Assembly (NCBI RefSeq): GCF_003399635.1
Contig: NZ_NBXB01000011.1
Coordinates: 248,001 to 312,000, forward strand
DNA: 64,000 nucleotides
Source of the DNA: Subtercola boreus
Lineage (GTDB): Bacteria > Actinomycetota > Actinomycetes > Actinomycetales > Microbacteriaceae
Direction of reading: 5' to 3'
Shown: positions 18,286-28,274 of the stretch, piece after piece
Numbering within the stretch: the first letter of the stretch is position 1
Layout: each line of letters begins with the position of its first letter
Made by a program: the position numbers and the translations under genes
Notes under the pieces: generated by a model
The model's database searches: none
The model's input: only the letters and a program-made list of their open reading frames with translations
Told to the model about the DNA's origin: nothing

Positions 18286-19851
18286 ATGACCAGCTACACC
18301 CGCCCCATCGGCCTGCCCTCGCACTCCGGCAAGGGCCTCGGTGCAGCCGAACCCGCCGACCTCCGGGTCGGCCGCCGTGGCTGGCTCGCGCTCGCCGTGC
18401 TCATGCTGCCGGTGCTGCTCATCTCCGTCGACAACACGGTGCTGAGCTTTGCACTGCCGATCATCTCCGAGACCCTGCAGCCGACCGCGACCGCGCAGCT
18501 CTGGATCATCGACACCTACCCGCTCGTGCTCGCCGGCCTTCTTGTCGCGATGGGTAACCTCGGCGACAGGGTCGGCCGCCGCAAGCTGCTGATGATCGGT
18601 GCTGTCGGCTTCGGCGTGCTCTCCATCGTCGCCGCCTTCGCTCCGACCGCAGAAGCATTGATCGTCTGCCGCGGAGCGCTCGCGTTCTTCGGTGCCATGC
18701 TCATGCCGTCGACTCTCTCGCTTCTCCGCAGCATCTTCGCCGACCGTCGCCAGCGCCGCCTCGCGATCGCCATCTGGTCTGCGGGATTCGCCGCGGGCGC
18801 CGCCCTCGGCCCGATCGTCGGTGGCGTGCTGCTGCAGCACTTCTGGTGGGGCAGCGTGTTCCTCATCGCCGTGCCCGTGCTGGTCCCTCTGCTGGTGCTC
18901 GGCCCGTTCCTCCTCCCCGAGTCGAAGGATCCGAACCCGGGCCGCCTCGACCTCATCGGCATCGGACTCTCGATGGTGATGCTCGTGCCCGTCGTCTTCG
19001 CCATCAAGTCGGTTGCAACCGAGGGCGCGAGCTGGAGCGATCTCGGGCTTGTCGCGCTCAGCGCCCTGGCGGGCATCCTGTTCGTGCGCCGCCAGCTCGC
19101 CTCACCGAACCCGATGCTCGACATGCGGCTGTTCCGGGTGGGTGCGTTCAGCGGTGCGGTGCTCGTGAACCTGCTGAGCGTCGTCGCGCTGGTGGGCTTT
19201 CTGTTCTTCGTCTCGCAGCACCTGCAGCTGGTGCTGGCGATGCAGCCGATCGATGCAGCTCTCGCCCTCGTCCCCGGTCTCATCGTGATGGTCGTGGCCG
19301 GCCTTGCCGTCGTGCCGCTGGTGCGTTGGGTGCGTCCGAACCTCGTCGTGGCCGGAGGGCTCGTGCTCTCGGCGACCGCGTACATCATCGTGATGCTCAC
19401 CGGCCAGAACGCCACGGCGACCACTCTCGCGATCGCCTTCGTGGTGCTCGCGATCGGGATCGGGGCGGCGGAGACGATCTCGAACGACCTGATCATCTCC
19501 GTGGTGCCCGAGCACAAGGCCGGGGCAGCCTCCGCGGTCTCCGAGACGGCCTACGAGCTCGGTGCGGTGCTCGGCACCGCCGTGCTCGGGAGCATCCTGA
19601 CCGCCTTCTACCGGTCGAGCCTGGTGTTGCCGGCCGGCCTCTCCGAATCGCAGGCGACGGCTTCGACCGAGACCCTCGGCGGCGCGGTGAGCGTGGCCGG
19701 CGACCTGCCGTACAGTCTCGGACAGGCGCTGCTGCACTCGGCCCGCGAAGCCTTCGACAGCGGAGTGGTCGTGACCAGCGGCATCGGTGCGGCCCTGATG
19801 GTGGCGGCCACCGTGCTCGCGCTCATCACCCTGCGGAAGGCGCGCGGCTAG
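18286..19851 (+). CDS. MFS drug exporter of the DHA2 (QacA/EmrB) type
   Basis: The 521-residue protein has about 14 hydrophobic segments. [14 protein letters not shown] is the MFS loop 2-3 signature (motif A), and [20 protein letters not shown] is motif C of proton antiporters. [14 protein letters not shown] with its membrane aspartate is typical of QacA/SmvA relatives. It probably expels cationic or lipophilic compounds using the proton gradient. Control is most likely by the divergent TetR gene. No ribosome-binding site is obvious before ATG 18286. Confidence 0.88.
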   Translation: MTSYTRPIGLPSHSGKGLGAAEPADLRVGRRGWLALAVLMLPVLLISVDNTVLSFALPIISETLQPTATAQLWIIDTYPLVLAGLLVAMGNLGDRVGRRKLLMIGAVGFGVLSIVAAFAPTAEALIVCRGALAFFGAMLMPSTLSLLRSIFADRRQRRLAIAIWSAGFAAGAALGPIVGGVLLQHFWWGSVFLIAVPVLVPLLVLGPFLLPESKDPNPGRLDLIGIGLSMVMLVPVVFAIKSVATEGASWSDLGLVALSALAGILFVRRQLASPNPMLDMRLFRVGAFSGAVLVNLLSVVALVGFLFFVSQHLQLVLAMQPIDAALALVPGLIVMVVAGLAVVPLVRWVRPNLVVAGGLVLSATAYIIVMLTGQNATATTLAIAFVVLAIGIGAAETISNDLIISVVPEHKAGAASAVSETAYELGAVLGTAVLGSILTAFYRSSLVLPAGLSESQATASTETLGGAVSVAGDLPYSLGQALLHSAREAFDSGVVVTSGIGAALMVAATVLALITLRKARG

Positions 19852-19922
19852 CCACCCCGCCTCCCGCCCGGCGGCGGGTTGTACTGTGGAGGAATCAATC
19901 CCGACCCAGTGCTGGAGCCGCC

Positions 19923-21011
19923 ATGTCTCGCGTCATTCGTCTTGCCGTCATTCCCGGGGACGGCATCGGCCCCGAGGTCGTCGCTGAGGCGCTGAAGGTT
20001 CTCGACGCGGTCGCACCGGGCGCCGGCGTGACGATCGAGAAGACGCCGTTCGAGCTGGGTGCTGCCCGCTTTCTCGCCACCGGCGATGTGCTCACCGACG
20101 ACGACCTGGCGTCGATCGCCTCGCACGACGCCATCCTGCTCGGAGCGGTCGGCGGCGTGCCCGGCGACCCGCGCCTGAAGGATGCGAACATCGAGCGCGG
20201 GCTGCTGTTGAAGCTGCGCTTCGCCCTCGACCACTACGTGAACCTCCGGCCTACCACGATCTTCCCCGGTGTGGTCAGCCCGCTCGCGAACCCCGGAGAC
20301 GTCGACTTCGTCGTCGTGCGCGAGGGCACCGAGGGCCCGTACGTCGGCAACGGCGGTGCGATCCGTGTCGGCACACCGCACGAGATCGCGAACGAAGTGT
20401 CGGTCAACACGGCGTTCGGCGTGGAACGTGTCGTGCGATTCGCCTTCGACCTCGCGAACAGCAGGCCGCGCAAGAAACTCACGCTGGTGCACAAGAACAA
20501 CGTGCTCGTCTTCAGCGGCAACCTCTGGATGCGCACAGTCAACGCCGTGGCCACCGAGTACCCCGACGTGGCCGTCGACTACCTGCACGTGGATGCCGCG
20601 ACGATCTTCTTCGTGACGAATCCTGCTACGCTTGACACCATCGTCACGGACAACCTCTTCGGCGACATCCTGACCGATCTGGCCGGCGCAATCAGCGGTG
20701 GCATCGGTATGGCCTCCTCGGGAAACATCAACCCGACGGGCGCCTTCCCCAGCATGTTCGAGCCGGTTCACGGTTCCGCTCCCGACATCGCAGGCCAGCA
20801 GATCGCCGACCCGACGGCCGCGATCCTCTCCGTCGCCCTCCTCCTCGACCAGCAGGGTCTGCCCGAGGCGGCAACGAGGATCCGCACCGCCGTCACCAGC
20901 GATCTCGCGGGCCGAACCGCCACCTCCGGCCGCCGCACAACCGCCGAAGTGGGCGACGCCATCGTCAATCTGCTCAGTTCAGAGCTCGTTTCCCAGGAGA
21001 CAACATCATGA
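19923..21011 (+). CDS. leuB: 3-isopropylmalate dehydrogenase
   Basis: The 362-residue enzyme carries out the NAD-dependent third step of leucine synthesis. The start at ATG 19923 is supported by the [20 protein letters not shown] beginning. Substrate residues lie in [29 protein letters not shown] holds the catalytic region, and [20 protein letters not shown] and [13 protein letters not shown] are the metal- and NAD-binding signatures. The frame continues far upstream into the MFS gene as a shadow. The stop overlaps the ilvE start (ATGA at 21008-21011). Confidence 0.96.
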   Translation: MSRVIRLAVIPGDGIGPEVVAEALKVLDAVAPGAGVTIEKTPFELGAARFLATGDVLTDDDLASIASHDAILLGAVGGVPGDPRLKDANIERGLLLKLRFALDHYVNLRPTTIFPGVVSPLANPGDVDFVVVREGTEGPYVGNGGAIRVGTPHEIANEVSVNTAFGVERVVRFAFDLANSRPRKKLTLVHKNNVLVFSGNLWMRTVNAVATEYPDVAVDYLHVDAATIFFVTNPATLDTIVTDNLFGDILTDLAGAISGGIGMASSGNINPTGAFPSMFEPVHGSAPDIAGQQIADPTAAILSVALLLDQQGLPEAATRIRTAVTSDLAGRTATSGRRTTAEVGDAIVNLLSSELVSQETTS

Positions 21012-22123
21012 CTGCCACGGCCCCTGCCGCCACATCCTTTCCGCTGAAGTTCGCGCTCACCCCGTCGACGGATGCCCGCGCAGAGCTCGAGCGCGAGGCG
21101 ATCCTCGCCGACCCCGGTTTCGGCAAGCACTTCACCGACCACATGGTCTCGATCGAGTGGACGCTCGACGGCGGCTGGCACGACGCTCAGGTGCTGCCCT
21201 ACGGCCCGATCTCGCTCGACCCCGCGGCATCCGTGCTGCACTATGCCCAGGAGATCTTCGAGGGCCTGAAGGCATACCGTCACGCCGACGGCTCGATCCA
21301 CACGTTCAGGCCCGAGGCGAATGCGGCCCGCCTGCAACGGTCGGCCCAGCGGCTCGCGCTGCCGGAACTCTCGACCGAGGACTTCATCGAGTCGCTGAAG
21401 CAGCTCGTCGCGGTCGACGGATCCTGGGTGCCCGACGCCGCCGAGACGAGCCTCTACCTCCGCCCGTTCATGTTCGCGACCGAGAGCTTCCTCGGTGTGC
21501 GTTCGGCGCAGAAGGTCGGCTACTACCTCATCGCGTCCCCTGCCGGTGCGTACTTCTCGAACGGTGTGGCACCCGTGAACATCTGGCTTTCGGCTGACTA
21601 CAACCGGGCAGGGCGGGGAGGCATGGGCGCCGCCAAGACGGGCGGCAACTACGCCTCCTCCCTGCTTCCGCAGGAGCTCGCCTATGAGAAGGGCTGCGCG
21701 CAGGTGCTGTTCCTCGACTCGCAGGAGGGCAAGTACCTCGAGGAGCTCGGTGGCATGAACCTGTTCCTCGTCTACAAGGACGGCACGTTGGTCACGCCAG
21801 AATCCGACAGCATCCTCTCGGGGATCACCCGCGACAGCATCATGACGCTGGCGCGTGACCGCGGACACAACGTCGAGTACCGCAGGGTGGAGATCGAGGA
21901 GTGGAAAGCCGGTGCGGCATCCGGCGACATCGTCGAGGTGTTCGCCTGCGGCACGGCGGCGGTCATCACGCCCGTCGCGCAGCTGCTCGCCGACGACTTC
22001 GCGCTCGGTTCGGCGGATGCCCCCGCCGGGGAGCTCACGATGTCGCTCCGGCAGGAGCTGACCGACATCCAGTACGGCCGCATCCCCGACACGCACAATT
22101 GGCTGACCCGCCTCGACGGCTAG
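21008..22123 (+). CDS. ilvE: Branched-chain amino acid aminotransferase
   Basis: The 371-residue fold-IV PLP enzyme performs the last step of Leu/Ile/Val synthesis and the first of their breakdown. The PLP lysine is expected at K210 in [35 protein letters not shown] and the phosphate-cup segment [11 protein letters not shown] agree with the family. It is coupled to leuB by a four-base overlap. Its TAG stop is also the start of the TAGGCT box in front of the next gene. Confidence 0.95.
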   Translation: MTATAPAATSFPLKFALTPSTDARAELEREAILADPGFGKHFTDHMVSIEWTLDGGWHDAQVLPYGPISLDPAASVLHYAQEIFEGLKAYRHADGSIHTFRPEANAARLQRSAQRLALPELSTEDFIESLKQLVAVDGSWVPDAAETSLYLRPFMFATESFLGVRSAQKVGYYLIASPAGAYFSNGVAPVNIWLSADYNRAGRGGMGAAKTGGNYASSLLPQELAYEKGCAQVLFLDSQEGKYLEELGGMNLFLVYKDGTLVTPESDSILSGITRDSIMTLARDRGHNVEYRRVEIEEWKAGAASGDIVEVFACGTAAVITPVAQLLADDFALGSADAPAGELTMSLRQELTDIQYGRIPDTHNWLTRLDG

Positions 22124-22126
22124 GCT
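22121..22126 (+). promoter_or_regulatory. -10 box for the FAH gene, overlapping the ilvE stop
   Basis: TAGGCT begins with the ilvE stop codon and ends 7 bases before GTG 22134. It could give the hydrolase gene its own leaderless start. Confidence 0.3.
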
Positions 22127-22133
22127 TGCCAGC

Positions 22134-22892
22134 GTGAAGATTGCGCGATTCAGCACAGGCGAAGACCCCCGGTACGGCATCATCGACGGCGACGAGATCG
22201 TGGTGCTGCAGGGCGATCCGATGTTCCAGGGGTTCGTCACGACCGAGGAGCGTGTGCCGCTCGCCACCGCGAAGCTGCTGGCCCCGGTCATCCCGCGCTC
22301 GAAGGTGGTCGCAGTCGGCAAGAACTACGCTGATCACGCGAAAGAGATGGGCGGGGTGGTGCCGGAGCGGCCGCTGCTGTTCCTGAAGCCGAACACGTCG
22401 GTGATCGGCACCGGCGACATGATCGTGCTGCCGCCGGACAGCCAGCAGATCGAGCACGAGGCGGAGTTGGCGATCGTGATCGGCAGCGTGGCGAAGAACG
22501 TGCGGGCGCAAGATTTCGCTGATGTGATCTTCGGCTACACGATCGCGAACGACGTGACGGCCCGCGACCTGCAGAAGCTCGACGGCCAGTGGGCCAGGGC
22601 GAAGGGGTTCGACACGTTCTGCCCGCTCGGCCCCTACATCGAGACCGAGTTCAACTGGCGGGATGCCTTGATCGAGGCTCGCGTCGACGGGGAGCTTCGC
22701 CAGGAGGGCAACCTCTCTGAGATGATCTTCACCGTTCCCGAGATCGTCGCATACGCCTCGCGCGCCTTCACACTGCTGCCGGGCGACGTGATCCTCACGG
22801 GTACGCCCGCCGGGGTCTCACCGTTCACCTCGGGCCAGACGGTCGACATCTCGATCGCCGGCCTCGGTACCCTCTCGAACCGGGCTCGCTGA
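22134..22892 (+). CDS. Fumarylacetoacetate hydrolase-family protein
   Basis: The 252-residue enzyme has the FAH core. VVAVGKNYADHAKEM is the entry motif, EHEAELAIVIG supplies the metal-binding Glu pair, and GYTIANDVTARDLQ and DVILTGTPAGVSPF are family blocks. An N-terminal 70-residue region matches the short FAH isomerase/hydrolase subgroup (acylpyruvases, oxaloacetate decarboxylases, HpcE-like). It sits directly behind leuB-ilvE and ahead of gltX, a position often kept in related actinobacteria. The exact substrate is unknown. Confidence 0.85.
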   Translation: MKIARFSTGEDPRYGIIDGDEIVVLQGDPMFQGFVTTEERVPLATAKLLAPVIPRSKVVAVGKNYADHAKEMGGVVPERPLLFLKPNTSVIGTGDMIVLPPDSQQIEHEAELAIVIGSVAKNVRAQDFADVIFGYTIANDVTARDLQKLDGQWARAKGFDTFCPLGPYIETEFNWRDALIEARVDGELRQEGNLSEMIFTVPEIVAYASRAFTLLPGDVILTGTPAGVSPFTSGQTVDISIAGLGTLSNRAR

Positions 22893-22916
22893 GCGCTCGT
22901 CGCCCACCGTGCACAC

Positions 22917-22984
22917 GTTCCGCGCACGTTTGTCGCTTCCGCGCCTGCGCGCGCATCGGCGTAAGCGACAAACCGTAGCGGAAC
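22917..22984. repeat. Intergenic dyad element (68 bp, 34+34)
   Basis: The whole element folds on itself: gttccgc...tttgtcgctt at 22917-22938 faces aagcgacaaa...gcggaac at 22963-22984, with about 26 of 34 positions paired and no loop. It lies between the convergent FAH and VOC genes. Confidence 0.75.
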
Positions 22985-23038
22985 CCGCGGGGCGCGGGGC
23001 GGCGACGGCGCGGGGCGGCGACGGCTGGGCGCGGGCGG

Positions 23039-23416
23039 TCAGGCCTGGATGACCGCGATCACGTTGCCCGCCGGGTCACGGAACCATGCGATGTCGGGCC
23101 CGTTTCCCCGCATGATGCCCTTCTCGTCGACCGGCATCCCGCCCCCCGCGTAGATGTTCGTGTCGACGCCGCGGCTCCGCAGGTCATCCACCGCAGTGTC
23201 GATGTTCGGCACGGGGAAGTTCAGCATCGTGTACGACGCCGGCTCGTGATTCGGCTTGGGGTAGGCGAGCACGGTGCCGCCGCTCGCCAGGTGCAGTTCG
23301 ATGAACCCCATGGCGTTGTCGGTCACGGTGAGGCCGAGTGTCTCGCCGTAGAATCGTCGTGCTGCGGGGATGTCGTCGACGGAGAATCCGCTGAAGGCGC
23401 CGGTCGTGGTGAACAT
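23039..23416 (-). CDS. VOC-family (glyoxalase-like) protein
   Basis: The 125-residue product starts at ATG 23416 behind a GAGGAG site. It reads MFTTTGAFSGFSVDDIPAAR then RFYGETLGLTV, and it ends WFRDPAGNVIAVIQA, the paired beta-alpha-beta-beta-beta modules of the vicinal-oxygen-chelate fold. Function cannot be assigned. It is divergent from a TetR gene whose promoter region it shares, so it may be the regulator's target. Confidence 0.8.
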   Translation of the reverse strand: MFTTTGAFSGFSVDDIPAARRFYGETLGLTVTDNAMGFIELHLASGGTVLAYPKPNHEPASYTMLNFPVPNIDTAVDDLRSRGVDTNIYAGGGMPVDEKGIMRGNGPDIAWFRDPAGNVIAVIQA

Positions 23417-23495
23417 GTGCACTCCTCGCTGAAAAGATAATGTGTACAATGTCAACAATCGCATGCGACAGTCGTGTTGTCTAGGGGAGTGGCCG
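23417..23495. promoter_or_regulatory. Shared control region of the VOC and TetR genes
   Basis: This AT-rich island contains TACAAT on the plus strand (23445-23450) and TTGACA on the minus strand, interleaved around the dyad-like tgttgacattgtaca. It is a likely site for TetR control of both genes. Confidence 0.4.
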
Positions 23496-24161
23496 GTGAG
23501 TGGTCAGCTGAACGCAGGTGAGGCGACCGGTTCGGCGCGAACGACCTACCGTCACGGTGATCTACGCGGGTCCTTGGTCGGTGCGGGAGTCGAGATGGCC
23601 CAGCTGGGCGGGCCCGACGCCGTCGTGCTCCGAGAGGCCACCCGCCGCGCAGGCGTCTCACCGAACGCCGCCTACCGCCACTTCGCCGACAGGGGGGCGC
23701 TGCTGCGAGCCGTGTCCGACATCGCCCAGGGGCGGGCCGCAGACGCCATGGAGGTCGAGGTCGCTTGCGTGAGCGGAGCATCGGGCACCGGAGACGCGGC
23801 GACGGATGCCCGGGCCATGCTCCGCGCGGTCGGCACCGGCTACCTCGCCTTCGCCCGCGACGAGCCCGGACTGTTCCGCACCGCCTTCTCGGTGCCCGAC
23901 CAGCTCGCCAACAGCTTCGATGCAGCCAAGGCCGGTGCGGCCGGGCGCACCCCGTTCCAGATCCTCAGCGCGGCGCTCGACGCCTGGGCCGCGGCCGGGA
24001 TTCTCCCACCCGAGCGTCGGGCGAACGCGGAGCTCTACGCGTGGTCGGCCGTACACGGTCTCGGGATGCTCGTGATCGACGGCCCGCTCCGGGGCCTCAG
24101 CGCGCAGATGATCGACGGCGCGACCGCGCGGGTGCTCGACATGGTGGAACGCGGGCTCTGA
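23496..24161 (+). CDS. TetR-family regulator
   Basis: The 221-residue product starts at GTG 23496, behind AGGGGAG at 23483; the extension to 23442 has no support. The HTH lies at about residues 20-65 ([20 protein letters not shown] onward; [28 protein letters not shown] is the recognition region). The second half resembles the TetR_C 13/WHG-type ligand domain. It is divergent from the VOC gene and precedes gltX, which has its own promoter. Confidence 0.85.
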   Translation: MSGQLNAGEATGSARTTYRHGDLRGSLVGAGVEMAQLGGPDAVVLREATRRAGVSPNAAYRHFADRGALLRAVSDIAQGRAADAMEVEVACVSGASGTGDAATDARAMLRAVGTGYLAFARDEPGLFRTAFSVPDQLANSFDAAKAGAAGRTPFQILSAALDAWAAAGILPPERRANAELYAWSAVHGLGMLVIDGPLRGLSAQMIDGATARVLDMVERGL

Positions 24162-24247
24162 GTCGAAGCCCGCGCCCCAACGCGGGCCCTGAGCCGAAGC
24201 CCGCGCCCAGCACGGCCGTGCCTCCGCACCGTAGAATTGGCAGCAGT

Positions 24248-25888
24248 ATGCCATCTACAGAACTCCCTCCCTTCTCCACGGCCACCGGCACCGACGTGCG
24301 CGTGCGGTTCTGCCCGTCGCCGACCGGAACCCCACACGTCGGGCTGATCCGCACCGCCCTCTTCAACTGGGCGTACGCCAGGCACAACGGCGGAAAACTT
24401 GTCTTTCGCATCGAAGACACCGACGCCGCCCGCGACTCCGAGGAGAGCTACGAGCAGCTGCTCGACGGTCTCCGCTGGCTCCGCATCGACTGGGACGAGG
24501 GCATCGACGTCGGCGGGCCGAACGGCCCCTACCGCCAGTCCCAGCGCTCCGGCATCTACCTCGACCTCATCGAGAAACTGAAGGCGAGCGGACACCTCTA
24601 CGAGAGCTACTCGACAGCCGAGGAGATAGACGCCCGGAACGCCGCGGCGGGACGTGCAAAGCAGCTCGGCTACGACAACTTTGACCGCGGGCTGACCGAG
24701 GCCGAGCGCCAGGCCTTCCGCGACGAGGGTCGCATGCCGGCCTTACGTCTGCGAGTCCCCGACACCGATCTGAGCTTCGATGACCTGGTTCGGGGTGAGA
24801 TCACCTTCCCGGCCGGCTCGTTCGTCGACTTCGTCGTCGTGCGCCCGAATGGCGCCCCGCTCTACACGTTCGTGAACCCCGTCGACGATGCGCTGATGGG
24901 TATCACGCACGTGCTGCGGGGCGAAGACCTCCTCTCGTCCACACCCCGCCAGATCGCGCTCTACAGTGCATTGGTCGAGATCGGCGTCACCACGTTCATC
25001 CCGCGCTTCGGCCACCTGCCCTATGTGATGGGCGACGGCAACAAGAAGCTGAGCAAGCGCGATCCTGAGGCGAACCTGTTCCACCACCGGGACCGCGGTT
25101 TCATCCCCGAAGGTCTCGTCAACTACCTGGCGCTGCTCGGCTGGTCGCTCACCCACGACCGCGACGTGTTCTCGATCGACGAGATGGTCGCCGCCTTCGA
25201 CGTTGTCGACGTGAACCCGAACCCTGCCCGGTTCGACCTGAAGAAGGCCGAATCGATCAACGGCGACCACATCCGGCTGCTCGCCGTCGAGGACTTCGCA
25301 GCACGTACCCTTCCGTACCTGGAGTCCGCGGGCATCCTGACGCTGCCGGCGACGGATGCGCAACTCGCCACCCTCGCAGAGGCAGCCCCGCTCGTGCAGG
25401 AGCGCATGGCGCTGCTGGGGGAGGCGCCGGCGATGCTCGGGTTCCTGTTTGAGACGGCCGCTTCGCTCGACTACCAGCCGGATGCCCTGGCCACCCTGCC
25501 CGAGAACTCGGGTGTGATCCTGGCCGCGGCCGTCGGTGCCCTTGAGCTGATCGAGCTCTCGGAGTTCACGCACGAGCGCATCAAGGACGATCTCGCAGCA
25601 GCTCTGATCGAGGGCCTCGGCCTCAAGCCGCGGATCGCCTACGGCCCCCTCCGGGTGGCGCTCTCGGGTCGCAAGATCTCGCCGCCGCTGTTCGAGTCGA
25701 TGCAGATCCTCGGCAAGGAGGAGACGCTCGCGCGGCTCGTGCGCCTCTCGGCGATGCACGCCGGCGCGGGTGCCGGCGCGGGTGCGGCGGGCGGTTCGGG
25801 TGCGGGTGCGGGTGCGACGGGCGGTTCGGGTACGGGTGCGGCGGGCGGTTCGCCGTCGGCTCCGGATGCTGCGGCTCACGCGTCATAA
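24248..25888 (+). CDS. gltX: Glutamyl-tRNA synthetase
   Basis: The 546-residue class I synthetase charges tRNA-Glu, and in actinobacteria probably also tRNA-Gln for later amidation. [10 protein letters not shown] (24-33) is the HIGH motif and NKKLSKRD near residue 265 is KMSKS. The start at ATG 24248 follows TAGAAT by 10 bases; the frame open from 23765 is a shadow of the TetR gene. The last 45 residues ([13 protein letters not shown] repeats) are a low-complexity tail encoded by a GGTGCGGGC-type microsatellite and are not part of the normal enzyme. tRNA-Gln(CTG) follows 2.1 kb downstream and tRNA-Glu(CTC) at 34854. Confidence 0.95.
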   Translation: MPSTELPPFSTATGTDVRVRFCPSPTGTPHVGLIRTALFNWAYARHNGGKLVFRIEDTDAARDSEESYEQLLDGLRWLRIDWDEGIDVGGPNGPYRQSQRSGIYLDLIEKLKASGHLYESYSTAEEIDARNAAAGRAKQLGYDNFDRGLTEAERQAFRDEGRMPALRLRVPDTDLSFDDLVRGEITFPAGSFVDFVVVRPNGAPLYTFVNPVDDALMGITHVLRGEDLLSSTPRQIALYSALVEIGVTTFIPRFGHLPYVMGDGNKKLSKRDPEANLFHHRDRGFIPEGLVNYLALLGWSLTHDRDVFSIDEMVAAFDVVDVNPNPARFDLKKAESINGDHIRLLAVEDFAARTLPYLESAGILTLPATDAQLATLAEAAPLVQERMALLGEAPAMLGFLFETAASLDYQPDALATLPENSGVILAAAVGALELIELSEFTHERIKDDLAAALIEGLGLKPRIAYGPLRVALSGRKISPPLFESMQILGKEETLARLVRLSAMHAGAGAGAGAAGGSGAGAGATGGSGTGAAGGSPSAPDAAAHAS

Positions 25889-25890
25889 CG

Positions 25891-27135
25891 ATGGGACGAC
25901 TGATCCGTTCCGACGCGGTCGCCGCCGCCGTCGGTGAGATAACAGAGGCGGCGCTCGCAGCTGCCCGCACGCAGGCGGCTGATGCTGCCGCGACCGCAGC
26001 TGCCGAGCCCCCTGCGAAACCGCCCGTCGTCACCTTCGGGCCCGCGAAGAGCGCCCGCCGACACGGCCCCGCGTCGGGGCTCCTTCCCGATCGGGCATCC
26101 GGAGCCGACGGCTCGTCGCCCGCCGCGGACGACCGCCTGACTGCAGAACCCGACCCGGACGAGGTGTTCGACGTGGTCATCATCGGCGCCGGCCCCGCCG
26201 GGCTGAGCGCCGGCCTGAACCTCGTGCGCGCACGGCGGCGCGTGCTGATGCTCGACAGCAACCGACCCCGGCACTCGGCCACGCTCCGTTCGCACGGCTT
26301 CCTCACCCGCGACGGTGTCTCGCCGCTCGAACTCCGGAAGCTCGGCCGCGAGGAGTTCGAGCACTACCCGGAGGCCAGCTTCCACCAGGCGCTGGTCACG
26401 GGCATCGAGCGCATGGAGGAGCCCTCCGCCACACCCACCACCACGACACCCACCCCCGCAGCACCCACCCCTCCCGGGGGCGAACTCTTCGTCGTACGCT
26501 CGAAGGGCATCCGCGGTTCGGGCGACCGCACCGCGACGACCCGTGCGGTGCTCATCGCCACCGGGCTCTCCGAGACGCTGCCGGCCCTTCCGGGCATCCG
26601 TACCTACTACGGAACCGACCTGCACAGCTGCACCGAGTGCGACGGATACGAGCAGTCCGACGCGCCCCTCGCCCTAATCGGCGAGACCGACGACCTCGCC
26701 GAGCGCGCGCTGCTGCTCTCTCAGTGGTCCAACGACCTGATCGTGTTCACGAACGGGGTCGCCGAGCTCGACGCGGGCGACGAAGCGGCTCTGGATGCCC
26801 GGGGCATCGGCGTCGAACGACGCCCGATCGCGAGCATCGAGGGTGACCGCGGCGGTATGACAGGCGTGGCGCTCGCAGACGGATCGGTCATCCTGAGGAG
26901 CGGCGGCTTCATCCGCCCGGTGTGGACGCCCGCGCTCGACTACGTCGGCATGCTCGGCGTCGCCACCGACGATGACGGCCTGCTCGTGACGGATCCGCTC
27001 GGCCGCACGTCAGTGCCCGGTGTGTTCGCGGCGGGCGACTCGACCCCGCCCGGTGCGCAGCAGCTCGTCGTCGCCGCGGGCGAGGGCGCCAAGGTGGCTG
27101 CGGCGATCAACCGCCACCTGATGGGCATCCTCTAG
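25891..27135 (+). CDS. Thioredoxin-reductase-like FAD oxidoreductase with long N-terminal extension
   Basis: The 414-residue protein starts 2 bases after gltX. Residues 1-90 are Ala/Pro-rich and unrelated to the family. The FAD motif VVIIGAGPAGLSAGLN begins at about 95. The redox pair C247-T-E-C250 (SCTECDG) matches the CxxC of thioredoxin reductases, and VPGVFAAGDSTPPGAQQLV is the C-terminal FAD signature. A Thr/Pro linker (TTTTPTPAAPTPP) interrupts the FAD domain at about 180. No NADPH-type GxGxxA is clear, so the electron donor is uncertain. Its TAG stop opens a hexanucleotide array. Confidence 0.8.
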   Translation: MGRLIRSDAVAAAVGEITEAALAAARTQAADAAATAAAEPPAKPPVVTFGPAKSARRHGPASGLLPDRASGADGSSPAADDRLTAEPDPDEVFDVVIIGAGPAGLSAGLNLVRARRRVLMLDSNRPRHSATLRSHGFLTRDGVSPLELRKLGREEFEHYPEASFHQALVTGIERMEEPSATPTTTTPTPAAPTPPGGELFVVRSKGIRGSGDRTATTRAVLIATGLSETLPALPGIRTYYGTDLHSCTECDGYEQSDAPLALIGETDDLAERALLLSQWSNDLIVFTNGVAELDAGDEAALDARGIGVERRPIASIEGDRGGMTGVALADGSVILRSGGFIRPVWTPALDYVGMLGVATDDDGLLVTDPLGRTSVPGVFAAGDSTPPGAQQLVVAAGEGAKVAAAINRHLMGIL

Positions 27136-27180
27136 CTCTAGCTGTAGCTGTAGCTGTAGCTGTAGCTGTAGCTGTAGCTC
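27133..27180. repeat. Hexanucleotide microsatellite (tagctg/tagctc, 8 units)
   Basis: One tagctc, six perfect tagctg and a final tagctc run from the stop codon of the FAD oxidoreductase. Copy number changes here would not alter the protein. The rest of the 27181-27463 gap holds the dyad at 27246 and the ribosome-binding site of the VOC gene. Confidence 0.85.
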
Positions 27181-27245
27181 CAGCCTCCGCCTGGCGGCCT
27201 GACCGCGACAGCTGTCCTGCACGCCGCTCCCGCCGAATGCACCGC

Positions 27246-27314
27246 CGGAACGGACACGGTTCCAGTAATCCGCCGCCGTATCTGGCGAGGATACGCAGAA
27301 TGGTGTCCGTTCCG
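27246..27314. repeat. Intergenic dyad element (69 bp)
   Basis: Perfect 12-bp outer arms, cggaacggacac (27246-27257) and gtgtccgttccg (27303-27314), have imperfect pairing inside. It lies between two co-directional genes. Confidence 0.7.
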
Positions 27315-27463
27315 CCTGCTGCGGGCCGAAGCGAGCCTGCAGCAGATCCCACTGCTCGCTTGGTGAACGTCCGCGCACGAATTGCTTGCTGCGAGAGGCT
27401 CGCCTGCGCCACACTGGGCGCACGGGCGTTCGGGGGAGCCCACCACCCGACAGGAGACGCACC

Positions 27464-27880
27464 ATGACCATTCTCAGCCCGTACATCGGCTTCAGGGGCG
27501 ACGCCCGCGCGGCGCTCGACTTCTACCAGAACGTGTTCGGTGGGGAGATCATCCGGAGCACCTTCGGCGAAATGCACGCGAGTGAGGATCCGGCCGAGGC
27601 CGACCTGATCATGCACTCGCAGCTCACGACGCCCGGCGGGCTCACGCTGATGGCGTCGGACACGCCGAAGTCCATGCCGTACAACCCCGGCGACACCATC
27701 TCGGTGTCCCTGTCGGGCGGACCGGCCGACGAGGCCGAACTCACCGGGTTCTGGCAGGCGCTCTCGGGCGACGGCGGCACCGTGACCGTGCCGCTGATGA
27801 AGGCGCCCTGGGGCGATCAGTTCGGCATGTGCGCCGACCGGTTCGGCATCAACTGGCTGGTGAACATCGCTGGCGCATGA
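27464..27880 (+). CDS. VOC-family protein, PhnB-like
   Basis: The 138-residue product starts at ATG 27464 behind CAGGAGA. It has the PhnB/YjdN pattern: IGFRGDARAALDFYQNVFGG, IMHSQLTTPGGLTLMASD, VSLSGGP and WGDQFGMCADRFGINWLVN. The family has the glyoxalase/dioxygenase fold with unassigned activity. The gene is monocistronic; tRNA-Gln with its own promoter follows. Confidence 0.85.
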   Translation: MTILSPYIGFRGDARAALDFYQNVFGGEIIRSTFGEMHASEDPAEADLIMHSQLTTPGGLTLMASDTPKSMPYNPGDTISVSLSGGPADEAELTGFWQALSGDGGTVTVPLMKAPWGDQFGMCADRFGINWLVNIAGA

Positions 27881-27924
27881 CCGGCGGCTGGATGCCCGGG
27901 GTGTGGATGCCCGGTGCCTCGGTT

Positions 27925-27952
27925 TTGGCAGAGGGCGAACGTAGGCTAAAGT
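27925..27952 (+). promoter_or_regulatory. Promoter of tRNA-Gln
   Basis: The -35 box TTGGCA (27925-27930), a 16-base spacer and the -10 box TAAAGT (27947-27952) are followed by the tRNA at 27987. Confidence 0.6.
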
Positions 27953-27986
27953 AGACCGTCGGCCCGAGATCGTGGGGCCACGCCCT

Positions 27987-28058
27987 TGGGGTATGGTGTA
28001 ATTGGCAACACGGAAGATTCTGATTCTTTTGTTCTTGGTTCGAGTCCAGGTACCCCAG
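27987..28058 (+). tRNA. tRNA-Gln, anticodon CTG
   Basis: A 72-nt cloverleaf. The acceptor TGGGGTA pairs with TACCCCA, the anticodon stem is GAAGA/TCTTT with loop TTCTGAT (anticodon CTG), and the T-arm is around GGTTCGAGTCC. The discriminator base is G. The 3' CCA is not encoded. A T-run terminator follows. Confidence 0.93.
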
Positions 28059-28073
28059 CGCTTGTATTTCAAG

Positions 28074-28103
28074 AAAGGCCCGGTGATCCCGGGTCTTTTT
28101 TTG
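28074..28103 (+). terminator. Rho-independent terminator after tRNA-Gln
   Basis: A stem of about 10 bp (aaaggcccgg / ccgggtcttt, loop tgatc) runs into a T7 tract. Confidence 0.85.
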
Positions 28104-28274
28104 TTGCCTCGCGTGACGCGATCTTCTGCCCGGTCGCAACGGCCCGAAGGGCCTGGGCGCACGGCGGGTAGAAGCCCCCGGTCTCGCGGCGTCACGCTGC
28201 GTCACCTCCCGACATGTTCGGCGTTCCGGCGTGCCGCGCGCATAGTGTTGCGGCCATCGACCGGAAGGAACACC

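Noticed and set aside
27133-27180. Hexanucleotide array considered as a CRISPR or coding repeat
   Set aside because: Pure short tandem repeat without spacers, starting after a stop codon; the minus-strand frame through it is antisense to spacer sequence only.
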